A DNA stretch of 64,000 nucleotides from Auanema rhodensis (lineage: Eukaryota > Nematoda > Chromadorea > Rhabditida > Rhabditidae). The position numbers were made by a program, and so were the translations under genes. The stretch spans positions 1,178,001-1,242,000 of the forward strand of contig OZ059899.1 in NCBI GenBank assembly GCA_964057225.1, read 5' to 3'. This document shows, piece by piece, positions 14,616 to 28,400 of the stretch; the stretch's first letter is position 1, and each line of letters opens with the position of its first letter. The notes under the pieces were generated by a model. That model saw nothing but the letters and a program-made list of their open reading frames with translations, did no database searches and was not told the DNA's origin.

Positions 14616-16371
14616 TTGAAAAATGATGCATTAGTGTATGTTGAGTTTCCATGTACACTCAACATTGCTTCCAAAAACATTTTGACAAAAATTTTTTCGA
14701 AAAATTTCAAAATAATTCAGCAAAAAGTAGATGTTTATAGATTCCTTTTTTCAAGGCAAAGACGATGGACAATGTTATTCAACGAAAAAATTAATTCTTC
14801 AGGGTGAAAATCGAGAATATAAGTGTGAACTTATATCAGTTGATATCTCGGTGCATTTTTAAGCTAGCGCAAATCTGATAACACAGATCGACGCAGCTTA
14901 AAAATCCGCATCGAATGCACTATACTACATTGAAAAACGCTTAATACAAAAATTAGTTATGATCGTTTGAAAAATGATGCATTAGTGTATGTTGAGTTTC
15001 CATGTACACTCAACATTGCTTCCAAAAACATTTTGACAAAAATTTTTTCGAAAAATTTCAAAATAATTCAGCAAAAAGTAGATGTTTATAGATTCCTTTT
15101 TTCAAGGCAAAGACGATGGACAATGTTATTCAACGAAAAAATTAATTCTTCAGGGTGAAAATCGAGGATATAAGTGTGAACTTATATCAGTTGATATCTC
15201 GGTGCATTTTTAAGCTAGCGCAAATCTGATAACACAGATCGACGCAGCTTAAAAATCCGCATCGAATGCACTATACTACATCGAGAAACGCTTGATACAA
15301 AAATTAGTTATGATCGTTTGAAAAATGATGCATTAGTGTATGTTGAGTTTCCATGTACACTCAACATTGCTTCCAAAAACATTTTGACAAAAATTTTTTC
15401 GAAAAATTTCAAAATAATTTAGCAAAAAGTAGATGTTTTCAAATTCCTTTTTTTAAGGCAAAGACGATGGACAATGTTATTCAACGAAAAAATTAATTCT
15501 TCAGGGTGAAAATCGAGGATATAAGTGTGAACTTATATCAGTTGATATCTCGGTGCATTTTTAAGCTAGCGCAAATCGGATAACACAGATCGACGCAGCT
15601 TAAAAATCCGCATCGAATGCACTATACTACATCGAGAAACGCTTGATACAAAAATTAGTTATGATCGTTTGAAAAATGATGCATTAGTGTATGTTGAGTT
15701 CCCATGTACACTCAACATTGCTTCCAAAAACATTTTGACAAAAATTTTTTCGAAAAATTTCAAAATAATTTAGCAAAAAGTAGATGTTTTTAGATTCCAT
15801 TTTTCAAGGCAAAGACGATAGACAATGTTATTCAACAAAAAAATTAATTCTTCAGGGTGAAAATCGAGAATATAAGTGTGAACTTATATCAGTTGATATC
15901 TCGGTGCATTTTTAAGCTAGCGCAAATCTGATAACACAGATCGACGCACCTTAAAAATCCGCATCGAATGCACTATACTACATTGAGAAACGCTTAATAC
16001 AAAAATTAGTTATGATCGTTTGAAAAATGATGCATTAGTGTATGTTGAGTTTCCATGTACACTCAACATTGCTTCCAAAAACATTTTGACAAAAATTTTT
16101 TCGAAAAATTTCAAAATAATTCAGCAAAAAGTAGATGTTTATAGATTCCTTTTTTTCAAGGCAAAGACGATGGACAATGTTATTCAACGAAAAAATTAAT
16201 TCTTCAGGGTGAAAATCGAGAATATAAGTGTGAACTTATATCAGTTGATATCTCGGTGCATTTTTAAGCTAGCGCAAATCTGATAACACAGATCGACGCA
16301 GCTTAAAAATCCGCATCGAATGCACTATACTACATCAAGAAACGCTTGATACAAAAATTAGTTATGATCGT
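13563..16371 (+). repeat. 8-monomer segment, source copy of a 4,564-bp-distance duplication
   Basis: Monomers from 13563 to 16020 reappear from 18127 to 20584 in the same order: CAATAG, C, GTTCCC, B with ATTGAA stem, B, C' (TTTTCAAATTCC), GTTCCC with CGCACCTTA, and B with an extra T. The shift is 4,564 bp, i.e. 13 monomers with one 352-bp copy. Differences are CGGATAAC in the C' repeat here, CTGATAAC in the other, and the terminal stem of the last monomer. Confidence 0.9.
16020..16371 (+). repeat. 352-bp chimeric monomer at a duplication boundary
   Basis: The 5' part carries the extra T (ATTCCTTTTTTTCAAGG near 16,150) shared with repeats at 20584, 21989 and 26553. Its 3' stem is ATCAAG/CTTGAT instead of ATTGAA/CTTAAT, and the repeats after it match the block at 7596-8999 instead. 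The switch lies between about 16,221 and 16,336, in the hairpin-rich half. Confidence 0.75.
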
Positions 16372-17775
16372 TTGAAAAATGATGCATTAGTGTATGTTGA
16401 GTTTCCATGTACACTCAACATTGCTTCCAAAAACATTTTGACAAAAATTTTTTCGAAAAATTTCAAAATAATTTAGCAAAAAGTAGATGTTTTTAAATTC
16501 CTTTTTTTAAGGCAAAGACGATGGACAATGTTATTCAACGAAAAAATTAATTCTTCAGGGTGAAAATCGAGAATATAAGTGTGAACTTATATCAGTTGAT
16601 ATCTCGGTGCATTTTTAAGCTAGCGCAAATCGGATAACACAGATCGACGCAGCTTAAAAATCCGCATCGAATGCACTATACTACATTGAGAAACGCTTAA
16701 TACAAAAATTAGTTATGATCGTTTGAAAAATGATGCATTAGTGTATGTTGAGTTTCCATGTACACTCAACATTGCTTCCAAAAACATTTTGACAAAAATT
16801 TTTTCGAAAAATTTCAAAATAATTCAGCAAAAAGTAGATGTTTATAGATTCCTTTTTTCAAGGCAAAGACGATGGACAATGTTATTCAACGAAAAAATTA
16901 ATTCTTCAGGGTGAAAATCGAGAATATAAGTGTGAACTTATATCAGTTGATATCTCGGTGCATTTTTAAGCTAGCGCAAATCTGATAACACAGATCGACG
17001 CAGCTTAAAAATCCGCATCGAATGCACTATACTACATTGAGAAACGCTTAATACAAAAATTAGTTATGATCGTTTGAAAAATGATGCATTAGTGTATGTT
17101 GAGTTTCCATGTACACTCAACATTGCTTCCAAAAACATTTTGACAAAAATTTTTTCGAAAAATTTCAAAATAATTTAGCAAAAAGTAGAAGTTTTTAGAT
17201 TCCATTTTTCAAGGCAAAGACGATGGACAATGTTATTCAACGAAAAAATTAATTCTTCAGGGTGAAAATCGAGGATATAAGTGTGAACTTATATCAGTTG
17301 ATATCTCGGTGCATTTTTAAGCTAGCGCAAATCTGATAACACAGATCGACGCAGCTTAAAAATCCGCATCGAATGCACTATACTACATCAAGAAACGCTT
17401 GATACAAAAATTAGTTATGATCGTTTGAAAAATGATGCATTAGTGTATGTTGAGTTTCCATGTACACTCAACATTGCTTCCAAAAACATTTTGACAAAAA
17501 TTTTTTCGAAAAATTTCAAAATAATTTAGCAAAAAGTAGATGTTTTTAAATTCCTTTTTTTAAGGCAAAGACGATGGACAATGTTATTCAACGAAAAAAT
17601 TAATTCTTCAGGGTGAAAATCGAGAATATAAGTGTGAACTTATATCAGTTGATATCTCGGTGCATTTTTAAGCTAGCGCAAATCGGATAACACAGATCGA
17701 CGCAGCTTAAAAATCCGCATCGAATGCACTATACTACATTGAGAAACGCTTAATACAAAAATTAGTTATGATCGT
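16372..17775 (+). repeat. 4-monomer block duplicated from 7596-8999
   Basis: The order C (CGGATAAC), B, A with the unusual GTAGAAGTTTTTAG, C (CGGATAAC) matches 7596-8999, 25 monomers upstream. The GTAGAAG change occurs only at about 8,412 and 17,187 in this window, so the two blocks share descent. This places an older segment inside the younger 13-monomer duplication. Confidence 0.88.
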
Positions 17776-18126
17776 TTGAAAAATGATGCATTAGTGTATG
17801 TTGAGTTTCCATGTACACTCAACATTGCTTCCAAAAACATTTTGACAAAAATTTTTTCGAAAAATTTCAAAATAATTCAGCAAAAAGTAGATGTTTATAG
17901 ATTCCTTTTTTCAAGGCAAAGACGATGGACAATGTTATTCAACGAAAAAATTAATTCTTCAGGGTGAAAATCGAGAATATAAGTGTGAACTTATATCAGT
18001 TGATATCTCGGTGCATTTTTAAGCTAGCGCAAATCTGATAACACAGATCGACGCAGCTTAAAAATCCGCATCGAATGCACTATACTACATTGAGAAACGC
18101 TTAATACACAAATTAGTTATGATCGT
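17776..18126 (+). repeat. Chimeric monomer, B-type 5' and CTACC-type 3' end
   Basis: The 5' part (CAG, TATAGATTCC, GATGGAC, GAGAATAT, CTAGC) matches the B repeat expected after the 16372 block. The 3' end reads TTAATACACAAATT, the mark of the repeats that precede CAATAG monomers, and a CAATAG monomer follows at 18127. The switch lies between about 18,030 and 18,106. Confidence 0.75.
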
Positions 18127-20935
18127 TTGAAAAATGATGCAATAGTGTATGTTGAGTTTCCATGTACACTCAACATTGCTTCCAAAAACATTTTGACAAA
18201 AATTTTTTCGAAAAATTTCAAGATAATTTAGCAAAAAGTAGATGTTTTTAGATTCCATTTTTCAAGGCAAAGACGATAGACAATGTTATTCAACGAAAAA
18301 ATTAATTCTTCAGGGTGAAAATCGAGGATATAAGTGTGAACTTATATCAGTTGATATCTCGGTGCATTTTTAAGCTACCGCAAATCTGATAACACAGATC
18401 GACGCAGCTTAAAAATCCGCATCGAATGCACTATACTACATCGAGAAACGCTTGATACAAAAATTAGTTATGATCGTTTGAAAAATGATGCATTAGTGTA
18501 TGTTGAGTTTCCATGTACACTCAACATTGCTTCCAAAAACATTTTGACAAAAATTTTTTCGAAAAATTTCAAAATAATTTAGCAAAAAGTAGATGTTTTT
18601 AAATTCCTTTTTTTAAGGCAAAGACGATGGACAATGTTATTCAACGAAAAAATTAATTCTTCAGGGTGAAAATCGAGGATATAAGTGTGAACTTATATCA
18701 GTTGATATCTCGGTGCATTTTTAAGCTAGCGCAAATCTGATAACACAGATCGACGCAGCTTAAAAATCCGCATCGAATGCACTATACTACATCGAGAAAC
18801 GCTCGATACAAAAATTAGTTATGATCGTTTGAAAAATGATGCATTAGTGTATGTTGAGTTCCCATGTACACTCAACATTGCTTCCAAAAACATTTTGACA
18901 AAAATTTTTTCGAAAAATTTCAAAATAATTTAGCAAAAAGTAGATGTTTTTAGATTCCATTTTTCAAGGCAAAGACGATAGACAATGTTATTCAACAAAA
19001 AAATTAATTCTTCAGGGTGAAAATCGAGAATATAAGTGTGAACTTATATCAGTTGATATCTCGGTGCATTTTTAAGCTAGCGCAAATCTGATAACACAGA
19101 TCGACGCAGCTTAAAAATCCGCATCGAATGCACTATACTACATTGAGAAACGCTTAATACAAAAATTAGTTATGATCGTTTGAAAAATGATGCATTAGTG
19201 TATGTTGAGTTTCCATGTACACTCAACATTGCTTCCAAAAACATTTTGACAAAAATTTTTTCGAAAAATTTCAAAATAATTCAGCAAAAAGTAGATGTTT
19301 ATAGATTCCTTTTTTCAAGGCAAAGACGATGGACAATGTTATTCAACGAAAAAATTAATTCTTCAGGGTGAAAATCGAGAATATAAGTGTGAACTTATAT
19401 CAGTTGATATCTCGGTGCATTTTTAAGCTAGCGCAAATCTGATAACACAGATCGACGCAGCTTAAAAATCCGCATCGAATGCACTATACTACATTGAAAA
19501 ACGCTTAATACAAAAATTAGTTATGATCGTTTGAAAAATGATGCATTAGTGTATGTTGAGTTTCCATGTACACTCAACATTGCTTCCAAAAACATTTTGA
19601 CAAAAATTTTTTCGAAAAATTTCAAAATAATTCAGCAAAAAGTAGATGTTTATAGATTCCTTTTTTCAAGGCAAAGACGATGGACAATGTTATTCAACGA
19701 AAAAATTAATTCTTCAGGGTGAAAATCGAGGATATAAGTGTGAACTTATATCAGTTGATATCTCGGTGCATTTTTAAGCTAGCGCAAATCTGATAACACA
19801 GATCGACGCAGCTTAAAAATCCGCATCGAATGCACTATACTACATCGAGAAACGCTTGATACAAAAATTAGTTATGATCGTTTGAAAAATGATGCATTAG
19901 TGTATGTTGAGTTTCCATGTACACTCAACATTGCTTCCAAAAACATTTTGACAAAAATTTTTTCGAAAAATTTCAAAATAATTTAGCAAAAAGTAGATGT
20001 TTTCAAATTCCTTTTTTTAAGGCAAAGACGATGGACAATGTTATTCAACGAAAAAATTAATTCTTCAGGGTGAAAATCGAGGATATAAGTGTGAACTTAT
20101 ATCAGTTGATATCTCGGTGCATTTTTAAGCTAGCGCAAATCTGATAACACAGATCGACGCAGCTTAAAAATCCGCATCGAATGCACTATACTACATCGAG
20201 AAACGCTTGATACAAAAATTAGTTATGATCGTTTGAAAAATGATGCATTAGTGTATGTTGAGTTCCCATGTACACTCAACATTGCTTCCAAAAACATTTT
20301 GACAAAAATTTTTTCGAAAAATTTCAAAATAATTTAGCAAAAAGTAGATGTTTTTAGATTCCATTTTTCAAGGCAAAGACGATAGACAATGTTATTCAAC
20401 AAAAAAATTAATTCTTCAGGGTGAAAATCGAGAATATAAGTGTGAACTTATATCAGTTGATATCTCGGTGCATTTTTAAGCTAGCGCAAATCTGATAACA
20501 CAGATCGACGCACCTTAAAAATCCGCATCGAATGCACTATACTACATTGAGAAACGCTTAATACAAAAATTAGTTATGATCGTTTGAAAAATGATGCATT
20601 AGTGTATGTTGAGTTTCCATGTACACTCAACATTGCTTCCAAAAACATTTTGACAAAAATTTTTTCGAAAAATTTCAAAATAATTCAGCAAAAAGTAGAT
20701 GTTTATAGATTCCTTTTTTTCAAGGCAAAGACGATGGACAATGTTATTCAACGAAAAAATTAATTCTTCAGGGTGAAAATCGAGAATATAAGTGTGAACT
20801 TATATCAGTTGATATCTCGGTGCATTTTTAAGCTAGCGCAAATCTGATAACACAGATCGACGCAGCTTAAAAATCCGCATCGAATGCACTATACTACATT
20901 GAAAAACGCTTAATACAAAAATTAGTTATGATCGT
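18127..20935 (+). repeat. 8-monomer segment, second copy of the 4,564-bp-distance duplication
   Basis: This matches 13563-16371 at the linked markers: CAATAG, CTCGAT stem, GTTCCC, ATTGAAAAACG, TTTTCAAATTCC, CGCACCTTA and the extra T. It ends with a 352-bp monomer whose ATTGAA stem then recurs through the 1,405-bp units that follow. Confidence 0.9.
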
Positions 20936-22340
20936 TTGAAAAATGATGCATTAGTGTATGTTGAGTTTCCATGTACACTCAACATTGCTTCCAAAAACAT
21001 TTTGACAAAAATTTTTTCGAAAAATTTCAAAATAATTCAGCAAAAAGTAGATGTTTATAGATTCCTTTTTTCAAGGCAAAGACGATGGACAATGTTATTC
21101 AACGAAAAAATTAATTCTTCAGGGTGAAAATCGAGGATATAAGTGTGAACTTATAACAGTTGATATCTCGGTGCATTTTTAAGCTAGCGCAAATCTGATA
21201 ACACAGATCGACGCAGCTTAAAAATCCGCATCGAATGCACTATACTACATCGAGAAACGCTTGATACAAAAATTAGTTATGATCGTTTGAAAAATGATGC
21301 ATTAGTGTATGTTGAGTTTCCATGTACACTCAACATTGCTTCCAAAAACATTTTGACAAAAATTTTTTCGAAAAATTTCAAAATAATTTAGCAAAAAGTA
21401 GATGTTTTCAAATTCCTTTTTTTAAGGCAAAGACGATGGACAATGTTATTCAACGAAAAAATTAATTCTTCAGGGTGAAAATCGGAGATATAAGTGTGAA
21501 CTTATATCAGTTGATATCTCGGTGCATTTTTAAGCTAGCGCAAATCTGATAACACAGATCGACGCAGCTTAAAAATCCGCATCGAATGCACTATACTACA
21601 TCGAGAAACGCTTGATACAAAAATTAGTTATGATCGTTTGAAAAATGATGCATTAGTGTATGTTGAGTTCCCATGTACACTCAACATTGCTTCCAAAAAC
21701 ATTTTGACAAAAATTTTTTCGAAAAATTTCAAAATAATTTAGCAAAAAGTAGATGTTTTTAGATTCCATTTTTCAAGGCAAAGACGATAGACAATGTTAT
21801 TCAACAAAAAAATTAATTCTTCAGGGTGAAAATCGAGAATATAAGTGTGAACTTATATCAGTTGATATCTCGGTGCATTTTTAAGCTAGCGCAAATCTGA
21901 TAACACAGATCGACGCACCTTAAAAATCCGCATCGAATGCACTATACTACATTGAGAAACGCTTAATACAAAAATTAGTTATGATCGTTTGAAAAATGAT
22001 GCATTAGTGTATGTTGAGTTTCCATGTACACTCAACATTGCTTCCAAAAACATTTTGACAAAAATTTTTTCGAAAAATTTCAAAATAATTCAGCAAAAAG
22101 TAGATGTTTATAGATTCCTTTTTTTCAAGGCAAAGACGATGGACAATGTTATTCAACGAAAAAATTAATTCTTCAGGGTGAAAATCGAGAATATAAGTGT
22201 GAACTTATATCAGTTGATATCTCGGTGCATTTTTAAGCTAGCGCAAATCTGATAACACAGATCGACGCAGCTTAAAAATCCGCATCGAATGCACTATACT
22301 ACATTGAAAAACGCTTAATACAAAAATTAGTTATGATCGT
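19531..22340 (+). repeat. 1,405-bp 4-mer tandem pair
   Basis: 19531-20935 and 20936-22340 share the order B, C', GTTCCC with CGCACCTTA, and B with extra T and ATTGAA stem. The second unit adds two private changes: CTTATAACAG (about 21,153) and CGGAGATAT (about 21,483). A third, partial unit starts at 22341 and keeps CGGAGATAT but not the CTTATAACAG change. Confidence 0.9.
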
Positions 22341-25300
22341 TTGAAAAATGATGCATTAGTGTATGTTGAGTTTCCATGTACACTCAACATTGCTTCCAAA
22401 AACATTTTGACAAAAATTTTTTCGAAAAATTTCAAAATAATTCAGCAAAAAGTAGATGTTTATAGATTCCTTTTTTCAAGGCAAAGACGATGGACAATGT
22501 TATTCAACGAAAAAATTAATTCTTCAGGGTGAAAATCGAGGATATAAGTGTGAACTTATATCAGTTGATATCTCGGTGCATTTTTAAGCTAGCGCAAATC
22601 TGATAACACAGATCGACGCAGCTTAAAAATCCGCATCGAATGCACTATACTACATCGAGAAACGCTTGATACAAAAATTAGTTATGATCGTTTGAAAAAT
22701 GATGCATTAGTGTATGTTGAGTTTCCATGTACACTCAACATTGCTTCCAAAAACATTTTGACAAAAATTTTTTCGAAAAATTTCAAAATAATTTAGCAAA
22801 AAGTAGATGTTTTCAAATTCCTTTTTTTAAGGCAAAGACGATGGACAATGTTATTCAACGAAAAAATTAATTCTTCAGGGTGAAAATCGGAGATATAAGT
22901 GTGAACTTATATCAGTTGATATCTCGGTGCATTTTTAAGCTAGCGCAAATCTGATAACACAGATCGACGCAGCTTAAAAATCCGCATCGAATGCACTATA
23001 CTACATCGAGAAACGCTTGATACAAAAATTAGTTATGATCGTTTGAAAAATGATGCATTAGTGTATGTTGAGTTCCCATGTACACTCAACATTGCTTCCA
23101 AAAACATTTTGACAAAAATTTTTTCGAAAAATTTCAAAATAATTTAGCAAAAAGTAGATGTTTTTAGATTCCATTTTTCAAGGCAAAGACGATAGACAAT
23201 GTTATTCAACAAAAAAATTAATTCTTCAGGGTGAAAATCGAGAATATAAGTGTGAACTTATATCAGTTGATATCTCGGTGCATTTTTAAGCTAGCGCAAA
23301 TCTGATAACACAGATCGACGCAGCTTAAAAATCCGCATCGAATGCACTATACTACATTGAGAAACGCTTAATACAAAAATTAGTTATGATCGTTTGAAAA
23401 ATGATGCATTAGTGTATGTTGAGTTTCCATGTACACTCAACATTGCTTCCAAAAACATTTTGACAAAAATTTTTTCGAAAAATTTCAAAATAATTCAGCA
23501 AAAAGTAGATGTTTATAGATTCCTTTTTTCAAGGCAAAGACGATGGACAATGTTATTCAACGAAAAAATTAATTCTTCAGGGTGAAAATCGAGAATATAA
23601 GTGTGAACTTATATCAGTTGATATCTCGGTGCATTTTTAAGCTAGCGCAAATCTGATAACACAGATCGACGCAGCTTAAAAATTCGCATCGAATGCACTA
23701 TACTACATTGAAAAACGCTTAATACAAAAATTAGTTATGATCGTTTGAAAAATGATGCATTAGTGTATGTTGAGTTTCCATGTACACTCAACATTGCTTC
23801 CAAAAACATTTTGACAAAAATTTTTTCGAAAAATTTCAAAATAATTCAGCAAAAAGTAGATGTTTATAGATTCCTTTTTTCAAGGCAAAGACGATGGACA
23901 ATGTTATTCAACGAAAAAATTAATTCTTCAGGGTGAAAATCGAGGATATAAGTGTGAACTTATATCAGTTGATATCTCGGTGCATTTTTAAGCTAGCGCA
24001 AATCTGATAACACAGATCGACGCAGCTTAAAAATCCACATCGAATGCACTATACTACATCGAGAAACGCTTGATACAAAAATTAGTTATGATCGTTTGAA
24101 AAATGATGCATTAGTGTATGTTGAGTTTCCATGTACACTCAACATTGCTTCCAAAAACATTTTAACAAAAATTTTTTCGAAAAATTTCAAAATAATTTAG
24201 CAAAAAGTAGATGTTTTTAAATTCCTTTTTTTAAGGCAAAGACGATGGACAATGTTATTCAACGAAAAAATTAATTCTTCAGGGTGAAAATCGAGAATAT
24301 AAGTGTGAACTTATATCAGTTGATATCTCGGTGCATTTTTAAGCTAGCGCAAATCTGATAACACAGATCGACGCAGCTTAAAAATCCGCATCGAATGCAC
24401 TATACTACATCGAGAAACGCTTGATACAAAAATTAGTTATGATCGTTTGAAAAATGATGCATTAGTGTATGTTGAGTTTCCATGTACACTCAACATTGCT
24501 TCCAAAAACATTTTGACAAAAATTTTTTCGAAAAATTTCAAAATAATTCAGCAAAAAGTAGATGTTTATAGATTCCTTTTTTCAAGGCAAAGACGATGGA
24601 CAATGTTATTCAACGAAAAAATTAATTCTTCAGGGTGAAAATCGAGGATATAAGTGTGAACTTATATCAGTTGATATCTCGGTGCATTTTTCAGCTAGCG
24701 CAAATCTGATAACACAGATCGACGCAGCTTAAAAATCCGCATCGAATGCACTATACTACATCAAGAAACGCTTGATACAAAAATTAGTTATGATCGTTTG
24801 AAAAATGATGCATTAGTGTATGTTGAGTTTCTATGTACACTCAACATTGCTTCCAAAAACATTTTGACAAAAATTTTTTCGAAAAATTTCAAAATAATTT
24901 AGCAAAAAGTAGATGTTTTTAAATTCCTTTTTTTAAGGCGAAGACGATGGACAATGTTATTTAACGAAAAAATTAATTCTTCAGGGTGAAAATCGAGAAT
25001 ATAAGTGTGAACTTATATCAGTTGATATCTCGGTGCATTTTTAAGCTAGCGCAAATCTGATAACACAGATCGACGCAGCTTAAAAATCCGCATCGAATGC
25101 ACTATACTACATTGAGAAACGCTTAATACAAAAATTAGTTATGATCGTTTGAAAAATGATGGATTAGTGTATGTTGAGTTTCCATGTACACTCAACATTG
25201 CTTCCAAAAACATTTTGACAAAAATTTTTTCGAAAAATTTCAAAATAATTCAGCAAAAAGTAGATGTTTATAGATTCCTTTTTTCAAGGCAAAGACGATG

Positions 25301-25499
25301 GACAATGTTATTCAACGAAAAAATTAATTCTTCAGGGTGAAAATCGAGAATATAAGTGTGAACTTATATCAGTTGATATCTCGGTGCATTTTTAAGCTAG
25401 CGCAAATCTGATAACACAGATCGACGCAGCTTAAAAATCCGCATCGAATGCACTATACTACATTGAGAAACGCTTAATACAAAAATTAGTTATGATCGT
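20936..25499 (+). repeat. 13-mer higher-order repeat, copy 1 (4,564 bp)
   Basis: This is the first of two tandem 13-monomer units that I could not tell apart by eye. Private markers in order: CTTATAACAG (21,153), CGGAGATAT (21,483), CGCACC (21,915), extra T (22,121), a second CGGAGATAT, AAATTCGC (23,682), ATCCACATCG (24,034), TTTTAACAAAA (24,161), TTTTTCAGCTAGC (24,690), TTTCTATG (24,830), AAGGCGAAG (24,937), TATTTAACG (24,960) and GATGGATTAG (25,159). All recur exactly 4,564 bp later. Confidence 0.97.
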
Positions 25500-28400
25500 T
25501 TGAAAAATGATGCATTAGTGTATGTTGAGTTTCCATGTACACTCAACATTGCTTCCAAAAACATTTTGACAAAAATTTTTTCGAAAAATTTCAAAATAAT
25601 TCAGCAAAAAGTAGATGTTTATAGATTCCTTTTTTCAAGGCAAAGACGATGGACAATGTTATTCAACGAAAAAATTAATTCTTCAGGGTGAAAATCGAGG
25701 ATATAAGTGTGAACTTATAACAGTTGATATCTCGGTGCATTTTTAAGCTAGCGCAAATCTGATAACACAGATCGACGCAGCTTAAAAATCCGCATCGAAT
25801 GCACTATACTACATCGAGAAACGCTTGATACAAAAATTAGTTATGATCGTTTGAAAAATGATGCATTAGTGTATGTTGAGTTTCCATGTACACTCAACAT
25901 TGCTTCCAAAAACATTTTGACAAAAATTTTTTCGAAAAATTTCAAAATAATTTAGCAAAAAGTAGATGTTTTCAAATTCCTTTTTTTAAGGCAAAGACGA
26001 TGGACAATGTTATTCAACGAAAAAATTAATTCTTCAGGGTGAAAATCGGAGATATAAGTGTGAACTTATATCAGTTGATATCTCGGTGCATTTTTAAGCT
26101 AGCGCAAATCTGATAACACAGATCGACGCAGCTTAAAAATCCGCATCGAATGCACTATACTACATCGAGAAACGCTTGATACAAAAATTAGTTATGATCG
26201 TTTGAAAAATGATGCATTAGTGTATGTTGAGTTCCCATGTACACTCAACATTGCTTCCAAAAACATTTTGACAAAAATTTTTTCGAAAAATTTCAAAATA
26301 ATTTAGCAAAAAGTAGATGTTTTTAGATTCCATTTTTCAAGGCAAAGACGATAGACAATGTTATTCAACAAAAAAATTAATTCTTCAGGGTGAAAATCGA
26401 GAATATAAGTGTGAACTTATATCAGTTGATATCTCGGTGCATTTTTAAGCTAGCGCAAATCTGATAACACAGATCGACGCACCTTAAAAATCCGCATCGA
26501 ATGCACTATACTACATTGAGAAACGCTTAATACAAAAATTAGTTATGATCGTTTGAAAAATGATGCATTAGTGTATGTTGAGTTTCCATGTACACTCAAC
26601 ATTGCTTCCAAAAACATTTTGACAAAAATTTTTTCGAAAAATTTCAAAATAATTCAGCAAAAAGTAGATGTTTATAGATTCCTTTTTTTCAAGGCAAAGA
26701 CGATGGACAATGTTATTCAACGAAAAAATTAATTCTTCAGGGTGAAAATCGAGAATATAAGTGTGAACTTATATCAGTTGATATCTCGGTGCATTTTTAA
26801 GCTAGCGCAAATCTGATAACACAGATCGACGCAGCTTAAAAATCCGCATCGAATGCACTATACTACATTGAAAAACGCTTAATACAAAAATTAGTTATGA
26901 TCGTTTGAAAAATGATGCATTAGTGTATGTTGAGTTTCCATGTACACTCAACATTGCTTCCAAAAACATTTTGACAAAAATTTTTTCGAAAAATTTCAAA
27001 ATAATTCAGCAAAAAGTAGATGTTTATAGATTCCTTTTTTCAAGGCAAAGACGATGGACAATGTTATTCAACGAAAAAATTAATTCTTCAGGGTGAAAAT
27101 CGAGGATATAAGTGTGAACTTATATCAGTTGATATCTCGGTGCATTTTTAAGCTAGCGCAAATCTGATAACACAGATCGACGCAGCTTAAAAATCCGCAT
27201 CGAATGCACTATACTACATCGAGAAACGCTTGATACAAAAATTAGTTATGATCGTTTGAAAAATGATGCATTAGTGTATGTTGAGTTTCCATGTACACTC
27301 AACATTGCTTCCAAAAACATTTTGACAAAAATTTTTTCGAAAAATTTCAAAATAATTTAGCAAAAAGTAGATGTTTTCAAATTCCTTTTTTTAAGGCAAA
27401 GACGATGGACAATGTTATTCAACGAAAAAATTAATTCTTCAGGGTGAAAATCGGAGATATAAGTGTGAACTTATATCAGTTGATATCTCGGTGCATTTTT
27501 AAGCTAGCGCAAATCTGATAACACAGATCGACGCAGCTTAAAAATCCGCATCGAATGCACTATACTACATCGAGAAACGCTTGATACAAAAATTAGTTAT
27601 GATCGTTTGAAAAATGATGCATTAGTGTATGTTGAGTTCCCATGTACACTCAACATTGCTTCCAAAAACATTTTGACAAAAATTTTTTCGAAAAATTTCA
27701 AAATAATTTAGCAAAAAGTAGATGTTTTTAGATTCCATTTTTCAAGGCAAAGACGATAGACAATGTTATTCAACAAAAAAATTAATTCTTCAGGGTGAAA
27801 ATCGAGAATATAAGTGTGAACTTATATCAGTTGATATCTCGGTGCATTTTTAAGCTAGCGCAAATCTGATAACACAGATCGACGCAGCTTAAAAATCCGC
27901 ATCGAATGCACTATACTACATTGAGAAACGCTTAATACAAAAATTAGTTATGATCGTTTGAAAAATGATGCATTAGTGTATGTTGAGTTTCCATGTACAC
28001 TCAACATTGCTTCCAAAAACATTTTGACAAAAATTTTTTCGAAAAATTTCAAAATAATTCAGCAAAAAGTAGATGTTTATAGATTCCTTTTTTCAAGGCA
28101 AAGACGATGGACAATGTTATTCAACGAAAAAATTAATTCTTCAGGGTGAAAATCGAGAATATAAGTGTGAACTTATATCAGTTGATATCTCGGTGCATTT
28201 TTAAGCTAGCGCAAATCTGATAACACAGATCGACGCAGCTTAAAAATTCGCATCGAATGCACTATACTACATTGAAAAACGCTTAATACAAAAATTAGTT
28301 ATGATCGTTTGAAAAATGATGCATTAGTGTATGTTGAGTTTCCATGTACACTCAACATTGCTTCCAAAAACATTTTGACAAAAATTTTTTCGAAAAATTT

